A stretch of DNA of 64,000 nt from Euzebya tangerina (GCF_003074135.1 NZ_PPDK01000001.1:310001-374000); one strand, 5' to 3'; positions 35,391-44,724 are shown, numbered from the stretch's first letter. The notes: a model not told the origin generated them from the letters alone. Numbers and translations are program-made.

Positions 35391-37641
35391 CCGACGTCCG
35401 CGCCACCCGGCCAGCCGCCAGGTGGCGGCCGGTCAACGACCCCTCCACCGTGGCCAGCTCGGCAGGTGGTCCCTGGAACACGACCCGACCGCCGTCGTGC
35501 CCGGCACCCGGTCCCAGGTCGATGACCCAGTCGGCCCTGGCGATGATGTCGGTGTTGTGCTCGATGACCAGGACAGTCCGGCCCTGATCGACCAGATCGT
35601 CCAGGAGCTCCACCAAGTGGGCGACGTCGGCCATGTGCAGGCCGGTCGACGGCTCGTCCAGGACGTAGGTGTCGGCGTCGCCGGCCATCTCGATGGCCAG
35701 CCGCAGGCGCTGCCGCTCACCGCCGGACAACGTCGTGAGCGCCTGCCCCAGGGCGATGTAGCCGATCCGCACGCGATCAAGCGAGGTCAGCATCCGCAGC
35801 ACCGGCTTCTCGGTGAAGAACTCCCGCGCCTGTGAGATCGGCATCGCCAGCACGTCGGCGATGGTCTGACCCCGAAGTTCGTAGGTCAGCACCTCGTCGG
35901 TGAACCGCCGCCCCTCGCAGGTCTCGCAGACCGTCGCGACGTCCGCCATGGTGGCCAGGTCGGTGTACACCAGCCCGATCCCCCTGCAGTCCGGACAGGC
36001 GCCGTCGGAGTTGGCGCTGAACAGCGACGCCTTCACATCGTTTGCCTTCGCGAACGCCTTCCTGATGTGGTCCAGCATCCCGGTGTAGGTCGCCGGATTC
36101 GACCGCCTCGACCCCCGGATCGGGGACTGGTCGACGAACACGATGGAGTCGCTCCGCGGCAGACAGCCGTGGATCAACGAGCTCTTGCCAGAGCCGGCCA
36201 CCCCGCTGACGACGACGAACACGCCGGTCGGGATCTCCACGGTGACGTCCTGCAGGTTGTGCAGGTTGGCCCCCTCGATCCTGACGGCTCCCGTCGGTTC
36301 CCGGACCTCGGTCTTGATCGGCTGGCGAGTGTCCAGATGTTGACCGGTCCGGGTGTCGGAGGACCGCAGATCGGTGACCGAGCCCTCGAAGACCACCGAC
36401 CCGCCATCGACTCCGGCCCCGGGTCCCATGTCCACGATGTGATCCGCCGCCAGGATCACATCCGCCTCGTGCTCGACGACCAGCACGCTGTTGCCCTTGT
36501 CCCGCAGGCGTTGGAGCAGATCGACCATCCGCTCGACGTCGTGGGCGTGGAGACCGACGGTCGGCTCGTCGAAGACGTAGGTCAGGTCGGTGAGGGAGGA
36601 GTCCAGATGGCGGACCATCTTGACGCGCTGGGCCTCGCCACCCGACAGCGTCCCGGACTCTCGGTCCAGGGAGAGGTAGCCCAGGCCGATGGCGACCAGG
36701 TTGTCGAGGGTCGCTGTCAACGTCGCCAGGATCGGAGCCACGTCGGGGATGTCCAACCGGCGGATCACCTCCGCCAGATCGCTGACCTGCATGGCGGCGC
36801 ACGCTCCGATCGTGTGTCCGCCGACGGTGACGGATCGGGGAGCCTCGCCCAGCCGGGTCCCATCGCAGGCCGGACAGGTGTCGAAGGTCACCACGCGCTC
36901 GACCGCCCGGCGCATGTGGGGCTGCAGCGCATCGACGTCCTTGGACAGCACCGACTGGTCGAGCTTGTCGAGCAGACCCATGTAGGTGAGGTTGATCCCG
37001 CTGCTCTTGACCTTGGTCTCCTCCCCACGCAGGAAGCGCTCCATGGTCGCATCGTCCCACTGCGCCAGGGGGAGATCGTTGTCGAAGAAGCCCGAGTCGG
37101 CGTACAGCCGCCAGGCCCACGAGTCCACCTTGTACCCGGGCCACAGGATCGCCCCATCGTTGAGGGACTTCGAGCGGTCGAGCAGCGCATCGAGGTCGAT
37201 CGAGGAGGCTCGGCCCAGTCCCTCGCACTCCGGGCAGGCGCCACGCGGGTCGTTGAAGCTGAACAGCGAGGCCGGACCGATGGCAGGGCTCCCGGCCCGG
37301 GAGAACAGGATCCGCAGGTAGGTGAACGCATCGGTGGCCGTCCCGAGCGTCGAACGCGTGTTGGCTCCCAAACGCTCCTGGTCGATCACGATGGCCGCGG
37401 AGAGGTTCCGCAGGCTGTCGACGTCCGGTCTTGGTGGGCTGGCCATGAAGCCCTGCAGGAAGGCGGAGTAGGTCTCGTTGATCAGCCGCTGGGACTCTGC
37501 GGCTATGGTGCCGAAGACCAGCGAGGACTTCCCCGACCCCGACACGCCGGTGAACACGACCAGCTTTCGCTTCGGGACGTCGACGTCCACGCCGGTCAGG
37601 TTGTTCTCGCGGGCCCCGCGGACCTCGATGTGATCGAACAT
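35383..37641 (-). CDS. UvrA-like ABC ATPase (UvrA2/DrrC type)
   Basis: A 752-residue duplicated ABC ATPase. It has Walker A GVSGSGKSSLVFG and GVAGSGKSSLIHG, signatures LSGGEAQRVKMVRHL and LSGGERQRLRLAIEMA, and Walker B regions FDEPTVGLH and LDEPSTGLH. Zinc cysteines are seen in CPECEGLG, CPACDGTR and CPDCRGIG. At 752 residues it is ~200 shorter than true UvrA, as in UvrA2 and antibiotic-resistance homologs, which lack most of the UvrB-binding domain. It may protect DNA against intercalating compounds, as DrrC does, rather than act in nucleotide excision repair. It stands alone and not near uvrB or uvrC. Confidence 0.92.
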   Translation of the reverse strand: MFDHIEVRGARENNLTGVDVDVPKRKLVVFTGVSGSGKSSLVFGTIAAESQRLINETYSAFLQGFMASPPRPDVDSLRNLSAAIVIDQERLGANTRSTLGTATDAFTYLRILFSRAGSPAIGPASLFSFNDPRGACPECEGLGRASSIDLDALLDRSKSLNDGAILWPGYKVDSWAWRLYADSGFFDNDLPLAQWDDATMERFLRGEETKVKSSGINLTYMGLLDKLDQSVLSKDVDALQPHMRRAVERVVTFDTCPACDGTRLGEAPRSVTVGGHTIGACAAMQVSDLAEVIRRLDIPDVAPILATLTATLDNLVAIGLGYLSLDRESGTLSGGEAQRVKMVRHLDSSLTDLTYVFDEPTVGLHAHDVERMVDLLQRLRDKGNSVLVVEHEADVILAADHIVDMGPGAGVDGGSVVFEGSVTDLRSSDTRTGQHLDTRQPIKTEVREPTGAVRIEGANLHNLQDVTVEIPTGVFVVVSGVAGSGKSSLIHGCLPRSDSIVFVDQSPIRGSRRSNPATYTGMLDHIRKAFAKANDVKASLFSANSDGACPDCRGIGLVYTDLATMADVATVCETCEGRRFTDEVLTYELRGQTIADVLAMPISQAREFFTEKPVLRMLTSLDRVRIGYIALGQALTTLSGGERQRLRLAIEMAGDADTYVLDEPSTGLHMADVAHLVELLDDLVDQGRTVLVIEHNTDIIARADWVIDLGPGAGHDGGRVVFQGPPAELATVEGSLTGRHLAAGRVARTSVR

Positions 37642-37692
37642 GGGCGGCAGTCTCGCACGTCCCGCGGAACGGAGATCATGACAGCCGTGGCG

Positions 37693-38106
37693 TCAGAGGT
37701 CGGCGGTCACGGGTCGTGTGACGATCAACTCCTGGCAGAGCAGGCCGGCTTCGCGGTGGCGGGTCATCGCGACGTAGTCCCCGTGGCCCAGGGACCCCAT
37801 GAACGCGGCGCGGCTGGGGAAGTGCATCACCAGGACCGCGTCCCAGTCGCCCGCGCCGATGAAGAAGCGCTCGACGTTGCTGTGGAGCAGACAGATCCCG
37901 CCCACCTCTGCCGCCGCGATCGTGAAGGCATCGACGTAGCGCTGGTAGGCGGCCGCACCGGACTCGTCGGCGCCGTACTCCGGGTCGCCGGGTGCGTAGG
38001 CGGCGCGCACTCGATACTTGAGCAGGTTCACCTGCGCGATCGGGCCGTCGTGCGGGTCGTCGCGGAAGCTGCGGAACTGGTCCGCGGTGGGTTGGAGTGC
38101 GGGCAT
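37693..38106 (-). CDS. DUF1330-family protein
   Basis: A 137-residue protein of the dimeric alpha/beta-barrel (ferredoxin-like) class. It has GPIAQVNLLKYR, AYQRYVDAFTIAAAE, FIGAGDWDAVLVMHFPSRAAFMG and a C-terminal SVTRP-like tail. DUF1330 proteins are small, soluble and of unknown function; some are related to monooxygenase-like barrels. It lies 14 bases downstream of an alpha/beta hydrolase on the same strand, so the two are probably co-transcribed and controlled by the divergent TetR. Confidence 0.85.
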   Translation of the reverse strand: MPALQPTADQFRSFRDDPHDGPIAQVNLLKYRVRAAYAPGDPEYGADESGAAAYQRYVDAFTIAAAEVGGICLLHSNVERFFIGAGDWDAVLVMHFPSRAAFMGSLGHGDYVAMTRHREAGLLCQELIVTRPVTADL

Positions 38107-38120
38107 GGCATCGTGTCTTC

Positions 38121-39086
38121 CTACTCGGGCGGTCGGCCGGCGAACCCCCGACCGGTCTCAGCTCTGAACGTCCCTCCGCCTGGCCCGCCGGCCTGGCCCA
38201 AGAAGTCAGCGACGCGGGGGGCGATCTGGTCGGCATGGTGGATCCAGGGTGCGTGGCCACCGTCCACGATGTGGAGCTCGGCGTTCGGCATGGCGTCCGC
38301 CATACGGCGACCGACGGCCGGTCCCCCCATCGGGTCATCCCTGGCGAAGACGAGCAACGTGGGCGTGTGGATGGCGGCGAGTTGTTCGGCACGCAGCGCT
38401 CGGTCAGGCCGGCCCCCACGCAGTCGGATGAGTCGGTTGAGTGTCGCGAGGAAGGTGTCTTCGAAGTGCTCCAGCCGCTCGGTGGCGAGGATCACGTCCG
38501 CGATCTCGGGCGGGAGAGGATGCTCGCCGACCATCGTCGAGAGCTGCGCGACCTGACGGGCTGAGGGCGGCTGCACGCGCATCAGCAGCCGACCCAGCAG
38601 TGGAACGGACAGCAGCCGCATCGGTAGGGGTGCCGAGGTGTCCAACACGATGGCGGGACAGCCGACGTGCGCGATGGCGGCGACGCGCTCAGGATGTCGT
38701 TGGACCAGCCAACTCGTCCACAGCGACCCCAGTGAGTTGGCGAGGATGGCGGGGCGGTCGAGGCGCAGGGCGTCGAGGACGTCCAGCAGGAACGCGACCG
38801 CATTGGTTCGCAGATCAGCGGCGAAGTTGGTCGTCGTGTCGGTCAACCCGTATCCCGGAAGATCCACGGCGTACAGGGTGGAGCCGTCGAGGTGCGCCAT
38901 CAGCGGCGCCAGCATGGCGGCGGGGACGCCGATGCCGTTGAGGAGCACGATGGGTGGTCCCGCGCCGGCAACGAGTACGTGGGCCTGCCCATCGATGCTC
39001 GGGACCGGTACCCACCGCTCGTCGGCATCGATCCCGTACCGTTCGAGCACCGCCGCCTGTGCGATCGAGAAGTCCTCGTCCTGCAT
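38121..39086 (-). CDS. Alpha/beta hydrolase
   Basis: A 321-residue alpha/beta hydrolase. The oxyanion region is IVLLNGIGVPAAM; the nucleophile is Ser in ILANSLGSLW, a variant of GxSxG with Ala-Asn-Ser-Leu-Gly. The acid is Asp in LVFARDDPMG and the base His in VDGGHAPWIHHAD. The layout resembles C-C hydrolases and esterases; substrate unknown. Meta-cleavage C-C hydrolases share this look, and the aromatic loci nearby make that possible but unproven. It is divergent from a TetR gene, with a clear operator between them. Confidence 0.87.
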   Translation of the reverse strand: MQDEDFSIAQAAVLERYGIDADERWVPVPSIDGQAHVLVAGAGPPIVLLNGIGVPAAMLAPLMAHLDGSTLYAVDLPGYGLTDTTTNFAADLRTNAVAFLLDVLDALRLDRPAILANSLGSLWTSWLVQRHPERVAAIAHVGCPAIVLDTSAPLPMRLLSVPLLGRLLMRVQPPSARQVAQLSTMVGEHPLPPEIADVILATERLEHFEDTFLATLNRLIRLRGGRPDRALRAEQLAAIHTPTLLVFARDDPMGGPAVGRRMADAMPNAELHIVDGGHAPWIHHADQIAPRVADFLGQAGGPGGGTFRAETGRGFAGRPPE

Positions 39087-39104
39087 GGCCGCCTCCTCTC
39101 TGAC

Positions 39105-39119
39105 TTTACATTGTGTAAA
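39105..39119. promoter_or_regulatory. TetR operator TTTACA-TTG-TGTAAA
   Basis: Perfect 6-bp inverted repeat with a 3-base centre, 19 bases from the hydrolase ATG and 27 from the TetR ATG. It is A/T-rich in a G/C-rich region and lies in a divergent TetR promoter, so it is very likely the TetR binding site. Confidence 0.7.
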
Positions 39120-39138
39120 CCCGACGATACAGGGCAGC

Positions 39139-39153
39139 TTTACGTCATGTCAA
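39139..39153. promoter_or_regulatory. Second degenerate copy of the TetR operator
   Basis: TTTACG-TCA-TGTCAA matches the first operator at ten of the 12 arm positions and overlaps the TetR start codon. Binding here would block TetR's own expression. Confidence 0.45.
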
Positions 39154-39743
39154 CCAGTGATCGCTACGGCGCTCCGGATACCCGAACGCGAATCCTCACA
39201 GCCGCGTGGGACGCACTCCTCGACCAGGGACCCCACGTCACGTTGGCCGACGTTGCCGCGCGAGCCTCGGTGTCCCGGCAAGCGCTCTACCTCCACTTCG
39301 GCGATCGAGCCGGCCTGCTCGTCGCGGTCGTCAACCACATGGATGAGTCCCTCGACCTGGCGGAGTCACTCGCCCGCGTCCAAGGTGCGCCCGACGGGGC
39401 TGCCCTCATCGAGGCTGCAGTCCGTCTCAACACCACCTTCTGGGCCCAGGTCCATCCGGTGGCCCAGGTCCTGGAAGCGGGCCGGCACGACGACGAGGCG
39501 CTGGGCAGCGCCTGGCGCGACCGGATGCGGTTCCGGCAGGCCGCCTTCCGCGAGATGGTCGGGGCGCTGGCTGATCGTGGGGAACTGTCCGAGGAATGGA
39601 CCGTCGACGATGCGGCCGCGACCCTGTATGCCGTCGCGCACTACGACACCTGGCGTGAGCTCATCATCGAGCTGGGCTGGACGGACGATCGCTACGTCGA
39701 GTCGATGGCCCGCCTGCTTCGGCGTTCGCTGCTCAGCGGGTGA
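39147..39743 (+). CDS. TetR-family transcriptional regulator
   Basis: A 198-residue repressor. The N-terminal helix-turn-helix is TRTRILTAAWDALLDQGPHVTLADVAARASVSRQALYLHF (~residues 10-50, quoted in full only to mark its extent loosely: key parts are LADVAARASVSRQALYLHF). The C-terminal ligand-binding domain includes RLNTTFWAQVHPVAQVLEAG. It is divergent from the alpha/beta hydrolase gene and shares a 60-base promoter region with two palindromes. It probably represses the hydrolase/DUF1330 pair and itself. Its stop overlaps the convergent IclR gene by 11 bases. Confidence 0.9.
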   Translation: MSTSDRYGAPDTRTRILTAAWDALLDQGPHVTLADVAARASVSRQALYLHFGDRAGLLVAVVNHMDESLDLAESLARVQGAPDGAALIEAAVRLNTTFWAQVHPVAQVLEAGRHDDEALGSAWRDRMRFRQAAFREMVGALADRGELSEEWTVDDAAATLYAVAHYDTWRELIIELGWTDDRYVESMARLLRRSLLSG

Positions 39744-40515
39744 TCGGCTGCTTGGTGAGGACCTCCGAGACGGCCTGTGCGGCCGTTCGGACGCGGTCAG
39801 CGGCTCGTGTCGCGTCGCCGTCGGAGAAGTTCTCGTTGGGGCCCGCAAGCGAGATCCCGCCGACCACACGGCCGGCAGCCGAGATGGGGGCTGCAACGGA
39901 CCGGCGGCCCCGTTGGAACCCGGTGTTGATGACGAAGCCGCGCTCCTTCGCCTTCGTCAGGTCCGCTCGCAGGCCGGCCGCATCGACCGGCCGGAGGCCC
40001 TCCTGCGCGACCACGTCTGCGACGCGGGCGACGGCTTCCTCGGGGGCGAGCAGCGAGAGCGCGGCCTTGCCGCACCCGCTGACGTGCGCCGGAGCACGAA
40101 GGCCGACCCGGTTGCGCATGGCTGGGAGCGGCGGTCGCGCGGCCCGGTCGAGGTAGACGATCCAGCCGCCGACCAGCTGGCCCAGGTGCGCCTCCAACCC
40201 CGGTCGGTGCGGGAGCGTGTCGAGGATTCCCTCGGCGGCTGCCACCATGCCGGTCCGGTCGATGACCTGACCGCCGAGCCCGACCAGGGCCGGCCCCAAG
40301 CGGTACCCGCCACCTTCGACCAGCTCCAGGAGGTCGACGGCACAGAGGCTGGTGCAGATCCCGTGGGCGGTTGACCGTGGCAGGCCACTTCGCTCGGCGA
40401 TCTGGCGAACGCTCATCTGTGGGACGGCAGCCGAGAAGAGCGAGAGCACCATCCCCGCCTTCTCGACGGCTGCGACGCCGGCCATCATCTGCCCCCAGCA
40501 CGTGACATGGTGCAT
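39733..40515 (-). CDS. IclR-family transcriptional regulator
   Basis: A 260-residue regulator. The winged helix lies at ~residues 12-75 (VEKAGMVLSLFSAAVPQMSV, IAERSGLPRSTAHGICTSL), and the IclR effector domain follows with HVSGCGKAALSLL, GFVINTGFQRGRRSVAAPI and GGISLAGP. IclR proteins often control aromatic and purine catabolism and bind small acids. Which locus it controls is not shown, but the two aromatic operons on either side are candidates. The ATG at 40515 is used; internal ATGs at 40488 and 40485 are alternatives. A perfect palindrome lies 26 bases upstream. Confidence 0.88.
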   Translation of the reverse strand: MHHVTCWGQMMAGVAAVEKAGMVLSLFSAAVPQMSVRQIAERSGLPRSTAHGICTSLCAVDLLELVEGGGYRLGPALVGLGGQVIDRTGMVAAAEGILDTLPHRPGLEAHLGQLVGGWIVYLDRAARPPLPAMRNRVGLRAPAHVSGCGKAALSLLAPEEAVARVADVVAQEGLRPVDAAGLRADLTKAKERGFVINTGFQRGRRSVAAPISAAGRVVGGISLAGPNENFSDGDATRAADRVRTAAQAVSEVLTKQPITR

Positions 40516-40540
40516 CGGGGCCTCGCAGCGCGAGCGTCGT

Positions 40541-40552
40541 GCAACATGTTGC
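40541..40552. promoter_or_regulatory. GCAACATGTTGC palindrome upstream of the IclR gene
   Basis: A perfect 12-bp palindrome, 26 bases before the IclR ATG. One mismatch away it extends to GTGCAACATGTTGCTCAC. It is a candidate autoregulatory operator. Confidence 0.5.
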
Positions 40553-40564
40553 TCACGGGCTGCG

Positions 40565-41005
40565 CTAGGCCAACTCGCCCACGTGCTTGAGCGGCTCGAC
40601 GCTGCACGAGATGTCTCGGCCCTCCTCCGCTGCCACGTAGTGCTCGATCTTGCGGTCCAGCACCGCCACGGCCTCCGTCAGCTCCTCGATCGCTGCGATC
40701 ACGGTCTCCCGGTGCTCCTCGAGGTGTCGGCGCCGGTCGGCGATCGTCCCCTCCCCGGCGCGCACCATGGCGGTGTACTCCTCGATCCGCTGCATCGACA
40801 TCCCGGTGGCCCGGAGACGGCGGACGAAGGTGATCCAGCCCAGGTCGTCGCTGCTGTACTGCCGCCGCCCGCCGGCGTCCCGTCGGACCGGCGGCATGAT
40901 GCCGGCCTTCTCGTAGTAGCGCAGGGTGTCGGCGGACACCCCGGTTCGGGCGCCAGCCTCGGAGATCGTGTAGGTCGCAGGGGTGTCGGCGAGGAGTTGT
41001 CCCAT
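40565..41005 (-). CDS. MerR-family transcriptional regulator
   Basis: A 146-residue regulator. The MerR winged helix is TYTISEAGARTGVSADTLRYY, followed by EKAGIMPPVRRDAGGRRQY; a coiled coil lies at ~residues 85-125. A single Cys (DISCSVEP) is present, so it is not a typical metal sensor. The open frame continues upstream into the reductase gene, but the ATG at 41005 gives the proper N-terminus. It is divergent from an aldo/keto reductase, a pairing seen often in actinobacteria, with a MerR-type long-spacer promoter between them. Confidence 0.92.
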   Translation of the reverse strand: MGQLLADTPATYTISEAGARTGVSADTLRYYEKAGIMPPVRRDAGGRRQYSSDDLGWITFVRRLRATGMSMQRIEEYTAMVRAGEGTIADRRRHLEEHRETVIAAIEELTEAVAVLDRKIEHYVAAEEGRDISCSVEPLKHVGELA

Positions 41006-41021
41006 GGGGTCACGATACCGG

Positions 41022-41052
41022 TTGACCTGGAGCGCACTCCAACATGTAGACG
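41022..41052 (+). promoter_or_regulatory. MerR-type promoter with 19-bp spacer and dyad
   Basis: TTGACC (-35, 41022-41027) and TAGACG (-10-like, 41047-41052) are 19 bases apart. The spacer holds TGGAG-CGCA-CTCCA, an inverted repeat. A long spacer with a central dyad is the hallmark of MerR-activated promoters. The aldo/keto reductase ATG follows the -10 by 7 bases, so the mRNA may be leaderless. Confidence 0.65.
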
Positions 41053-41059
41053 TTGGGCT

Positions 41060-42112
41060 ATGACCGAACCAACGCCAACCGCACCCATGCCCACCGCCCC
41101 CCTCGGGACCAGCGGAACGACGGCCTCCCGACTGGCCCTGGGGGCCATGACCTTCGGCGCCGAGACCGACCAGTCCGGCGCGTTCGACCAACTGGACGCG
41201 TTCCTCGCCGCCGGGGGGACACTCATCGACACGGCCGATGTCTACGCCGACGGTGAGTCCGAACGGATCATCGGCCGCTGGCTGGCCGACCGACGGCCCG
41301 CGGACACCATCATCGCCACCAAGGGACGGTTCGCGCCGCCGCCCGGGTCGGCCGGGGCCTCGCGTCGGTCCCTGGTGCGATCCGTCGATGCCAGCCTGAA
41401 CCGGCTCGGTGTGGACGCGATCGACCTCTACTTCGTCCACGGGTGGGATCAGCAGACCCCCGTCGTCGAGACCTTGGACACCCTCAGCGGGCTGGTTCGG
41501 GCGGGCAAGATCCACGCACTGGGCTGGTCCAACGTGACGGGCTGGCAGCTCTCGCGGATCATGACCGAGGCGCGCCGGGGCGGTCACGTCAGGCCCGCGG
41601 TGCTGCAGCCGCAGTACAACCTCCTCGACCGCGGCATCGAGACCGAGGTACTCCCCTGTTGCCTGGAGGAGGAGCTCGCGGTCACCCCGTGGTCACCGCT
41701 GGGCGGGGGCTGGCTGACCGGGAAGTACCGCCGCGACGACCGCCCCACCGGTGCCACCCGGCTGGGTGAGGACCCCGACCGCGGCGTCGAGGCCTACGAC
41801 ACCCGCAACACCGACCGGACCTGGGACATCATCGAGACGCTCGAGCAGGTCGCCGAGCGACACGGACGGCCGATGGCGCAGGTTGCGATCGCCTGGCTGC
41901 TCCGACGACCGGGAGTTGCGTCGGTCCTCCTCGGTGCACGAACGGTCGAGCAGCTGAACGGAACCCTCCCAAGCATCGAGATCGACCTCAGCGAGCAGGA
42001 CATGGCCGACCTGACAGCCGTGTCCGCACCCGGACTTCCGCCCTATCCGTACGAGATGATCGAGGACTTCTGCGATGTGCCGTTCTGGCGGGACCTCGGC
42101 ACCGCCAGCTGA
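41060..42112 (+). CDS. Aldo/keto reductase
   Basis: A 350-residue NADPH-dependent oxidoreductase of the AKR family. It has GAMTFG near the N-terminus, the catalytic set with Asp and Tyr in IDTADVYADGESE, Lys in IIATKGRF and His in YFVHGWDQ, and the C-terminal cofactor site SVLLGARTVEQLN. It reduces aldehydes or ketones; the substrate is not evident. It is divergent from MerR, which probably activates it from a long-spacer promoter. Confidence 0.92.
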   Translation: MTEPTPTAPMPTAPLGTSGTTASRLALGAMTFGAETDQSGAFDQLDAFLAAGGTLIDTADVYADGESERIIGRWLADRRPADTIIATKGRFAPPPGSAGASRRSLVRSVDASLNRLGVDAIDLYFVHGWDQQTPVVETLDTLSGLVRAGKIHALGWSNVTGWQLSRIMTEARRGGHVRPAVLQPQYNLLDRGIETEVLPCCLEEELAVTPWSPLGGGWLTGKYRRDDRPTGATRLGEDPDRGVEAYDTRNTDRTWDIIETLEQVAERHGRPMAQVAIAWLLRRPGVASVLLGARTVEQLNGTLPSIEIDLSEQDMADLTAVSAPGLPPYPYEMIEDFCDVPFWRDLGTAS

Positions 42113-42172
42113 AGGACCGTGGTCGAGCCGCGCGCATGGCCGACCCGACGGTTCCGAGCGGGTCGGCGAGGC

Positions 42173-43672
42173 TCAGCGCGTGGCCAACGTCCGTCGGAGG
42201 AGCCCCGCGACGTTCGAGGCGATGAGCCGACCGGCCGCCGTCGTGATCGGCAGGATGCTCGAGGTGACCGACGCCTTGGCCACGTCGAGATCAGGCTCCT
42301 CGTCCGGGGCTGCCTCCTCCACGGCATCGAACAGCGCCGTGAGCACCTGATCATCCAGCCCGAGAGCGATCGCAGCGCGCCGCTCGAGCCAGATCGTTGC
42401 GCATGCCCAGCCCAACAGGAAGTCGTTGCGCCGAAGCCGCTGGTCGAAGAAGCCGCCGAAGTCCCCCAGCAACTCGCCGGCCAGCAGCTGCGTGGTGTTC
42501 GCGTCCGGGTCCAGCAGGCGCGGGCTGATCACCTCACAGCTGACGGGCTTCTTGCCGTGCACCCCGGTCAACGCGGCCAGGACGGCCGTCAGATCTGCGT
42601 CGTCGTCGAGTCGGTCATCGGACCTCGACGACGGCTCTCCCGAGGTGTCGTTGACGATGTCGATCAACGCGCCGAGCAGCTCGGTGTCGACGCTGTCAGC
42701 CAGAGCGTCGGCAACCTGTCGCACAGCATCGATGCGGGCGTTGTACTTGGTGATCCGCCGAAGGTCGTCGCTGATCGCCTCCGCCGGGAGCAAGCCCGCG
42801 GTCCGCTTGAGGCCCGCCATCCAGGACGGCACGTCATCTGCCCCGGTGAAGGCCTGGTCGGTCGGACCCTCCGACCGTGGGTCCAGGACCAGGGCGAGCG
42901 ACCCTGACCGCTCGTCACCGTCGATCACCCGCTCAGCGGCGTCGATGACCCTGCCCACAGGTTCGCGACATAGCGGCCCGCCGTCGCTGTACCAGAACAC
43001 GCCGTCGTCGGGGAAGGAGGTGATGCCGTTCTCGCGGTAGTGGTCGCGGTGGTTGGATCGGTCCAAGCGGTGAGGCGCGAAGCCCCCGGGGTTGGCGGCG
43101 GAGGCGAACACCGCCTCCATGGGAGAGCTCCCCTCCGGCTCCCACAACTGGTGGCTGCCGGACCCCGGTTGCAGGACGAACTGCGACCAGTCATCGAAGG
43201 TCGAGCCCTGACCATCACCCTCGACGGCCAGGTCGAAGGTCAATCCGTGGAGGTTCAGCAGCCCCACGTGCAGCCCGAGCGGTGACGATGCTCGGGGGAC
43301 GCGGTGAACGTCCCGCCCCTCCTCCTGCGGATTGAGGATTCGGTCGATCCGGTCAGCCAATCGGTCGAAGGACAACGGAGCCGAGCCCGCTCGCGCGCGG
43401 AGCAGGTCGACGGAGAGCCGCTCCACCCAGGCTTCGTTCATCAGCCATACGGGCTCGATGCCCTCCAGCCAGGCGTGTGCGGCGAGGATGCTCGCGAAGG
43501 CCCCGGCCGAGGTCCCTCCCACGGCATCAAGTCGGACGGCGTCCTCGTGGGACGCGGCTCGAAGACCGGTCAGGAGTGCGCTCAGGGCTCCACCGTGAAA
43601 GGCCCCGAGCGCGGCACCGCCCGACAGGGTGATCGTGACCGACAGCGGCGCGGCGGACGAGGGGGCGCTCAC
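42173..43672 (-). CDS. Patatin-like phospholipase domain protein
   Basis: A 499-residue protein with a bacterial patatin domain. The oxyanion loop is [14 protein letters not shown], the nucleophile Ser55 in VGGTSAGAF, and the catalytic Asp in WYSDGGPL. Around 120 C-terminal residues extend past the usual patatin domain, with an acidic stretch ([13 protein letters not shown]). There is no signal peptide. Patatin hydrolases cleave acyl chains from lipids; the exact substrate is unknown. It overlaps the ACC deaminase gene by 4 bases (ATGA), so it is co-translated. Confidence 0.87.
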   Translation of the reverse strand: MSAPSSAAPLSVTITLSGGAALGAFHGGALSALLTGLRAASHEDAVRLDAVGGTSAGAFASILAAHAWLEGIEPVWLMNEAWVERLSVDLLRARAGSAPLSFDRLADRIDRILNPQEEGRDVHRVPRASSPLGLHVGLLNLHGLTFDLAVEGDGQGSTFDDWSQFVLQPGSGSHQLWEPEGSSPMEAVFASAANPGGFAPHRLDRSNHRDHYRENGITSFPDDGVFWYSDGGPLCREPVGRVIDAAERVIDGDERSGSLALVLDPRSEGPTDQAFTGADDVPSWMAGLKRTAGLLPAEAISDDLRRITKYNARIDAVRQVADALADSVDTELLGALIDIVNDTSGEPSSRSDDRLDDDADLTAVLAALTGVHGKKPVSCEVISPRLLDPDANTTQLLAGELLGDFGGFFDQRLRRNDFLLGWACATIWLERRAAIALGLDDQVLTALFDAVEEAAPDEEPDLDVAKASVTSSILPITTAAGRLIASNVAGLLRRTLATR

Positions 43673-44724
43673 GCCTCCACATCCCCACCGAGCCGCCCCA
43701 GCCCGGGCGCGCCGGCGTAGGCCGGGAGGGCGGCCTGACCCCCGAGATGGCAGTACATGACCCGGCTGCCCGGTGCGATCTCCCCCGACCTGATCATGCC
43801 GATCAGGCCGGCAAGCGACTTCCCCTCGTAGACGGGGTCGGTCAGCATGCCCTCCGTCCGCGCGGCCAGATGGATGGCCTCGATCGTCTGGGCGTCCGGC
43901 ACGCCGTAGGCCGGACCCTCGTAGCCGACCACGACGGTGATCTCGTCATCGCGCAGCGGTCGGGCGACACCGATGCGTTCGGCGGTCTGGGTGGCGATCC
44001 GGGTGACCTGGTCGACCGTCTTGTCCAACGTGGCGGAGGCGTCCACGCCGATCACGCGCCGCGGGCGTGGCAGTGAGTCGACGTCCTCCAGCGCGAACCC
44101 CGCGATCATGCCGGCGTGGCTCGAGCCCGTCACCGTGCACACGATGATGTGGTCGAAGAACACCTCGTGCTGTGCCTCCTGCTCGGCCAGCTCGACGGCC
44201 CAGTTGGCGAACCCCAACCCGCCGAGCGGATGATCGGACGCTCCGGCCGGAATGGCGTAGGGCGTCCCACCTGCCTCCTCCACCGACGTCAGCGCCGCCT
44301 TCCAGCTGTCCCGAATGCCGATGTCGAAGCCGGCCGGATCGATCCGGATGTCGCCGCCCATGATCCGCGTCAGCTGGATGTTGCCGACCGTGTCGTAGTT
44401 CATGTCGGGCCAGTCGACCCAGCCCTCCTGCACGGTCACACAGCCCAGGCCGAGATGCCGGGCCACGCCGGTCACCTGGCGGGTGTGGTTGGACTGGATC
44501 CCCCCGATCGACACGAGCGTGTCGCACCCCTGGGCGAGGGCGTCGGCCACCAGGTACTCGAGCTTGCGGACCTTGTTGCCGCCGAAGGCGATGCCCGAGT
44601 TGCAGTCCTCCCGCTTGGCCCAGATCTCGACCTCACCGCCGAGCGCCTCGGACAGTCGCGGGAGGGGGTGGACCGGTGAGGGCCCGAAGAGCAGTGGGTG
44701 ACGTGGGTGATCGGCGAGGGTCAT
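43669..44724 (-). CDS. acdS: 1-aminocyclopropane-1-carboxylate deaminase
   Basis: A 351-residue PLP enzyme matching AcdS closely. It has [37 protein letters not shown] with the PLP Lys exactly at residue 51, [41 protein letters not shown] and [12 protein letters not shown]. The Glu in YEGKS is the residue expected in ACC deaminase and differs in D-cysteine desulfhydrases. The enzyme opens ACC, the plant ethylene precursor, to 2-oxobutanoate and ammonia. It could therefore serve nitrogen scavenging near plants or algae. The gene starts on the opposite strand 76 bases from the transketolase-like gene. Confidence 0.93.
   Translation of the reverse strand: MTLADHPRHPLLFGPSPVHPLPRLSEALGGEVEIWAKREDCNSGIAFGGNKVRKLEYLVADALAQGCDTLVSIGGIQSNHTRQVTGVARHLGLGCVTVQEGWVDWPDMNYDTVGNIQLTRIMGGDIRIDPAGFDIGIRDSWKAALTSVEEAGGTPYAIPAGASDHPLGGLGFANWAVELAEQEAQHEVFFDHIIVCTVTGSSHAGMIAGFALEDVDSLPRPRRVIGVDASATLDKTVDQVTRIATQTAERIGVARPLRDDEITVVVGYEGPAYGVPDAQTIEAIHLAARTEGMLTDPVYEGKSLAGLIGMIRSGEIAPGSRVMYCHLGGQAALPAYAGAPGLGRLGGDVEA

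Noticed and set aside
36067-38556. An 829-codon plus-strand open frame over the UvrA-like gene
   Set aside because: It is antisense to well-conserved ATPase motifs and resembles no protein family.
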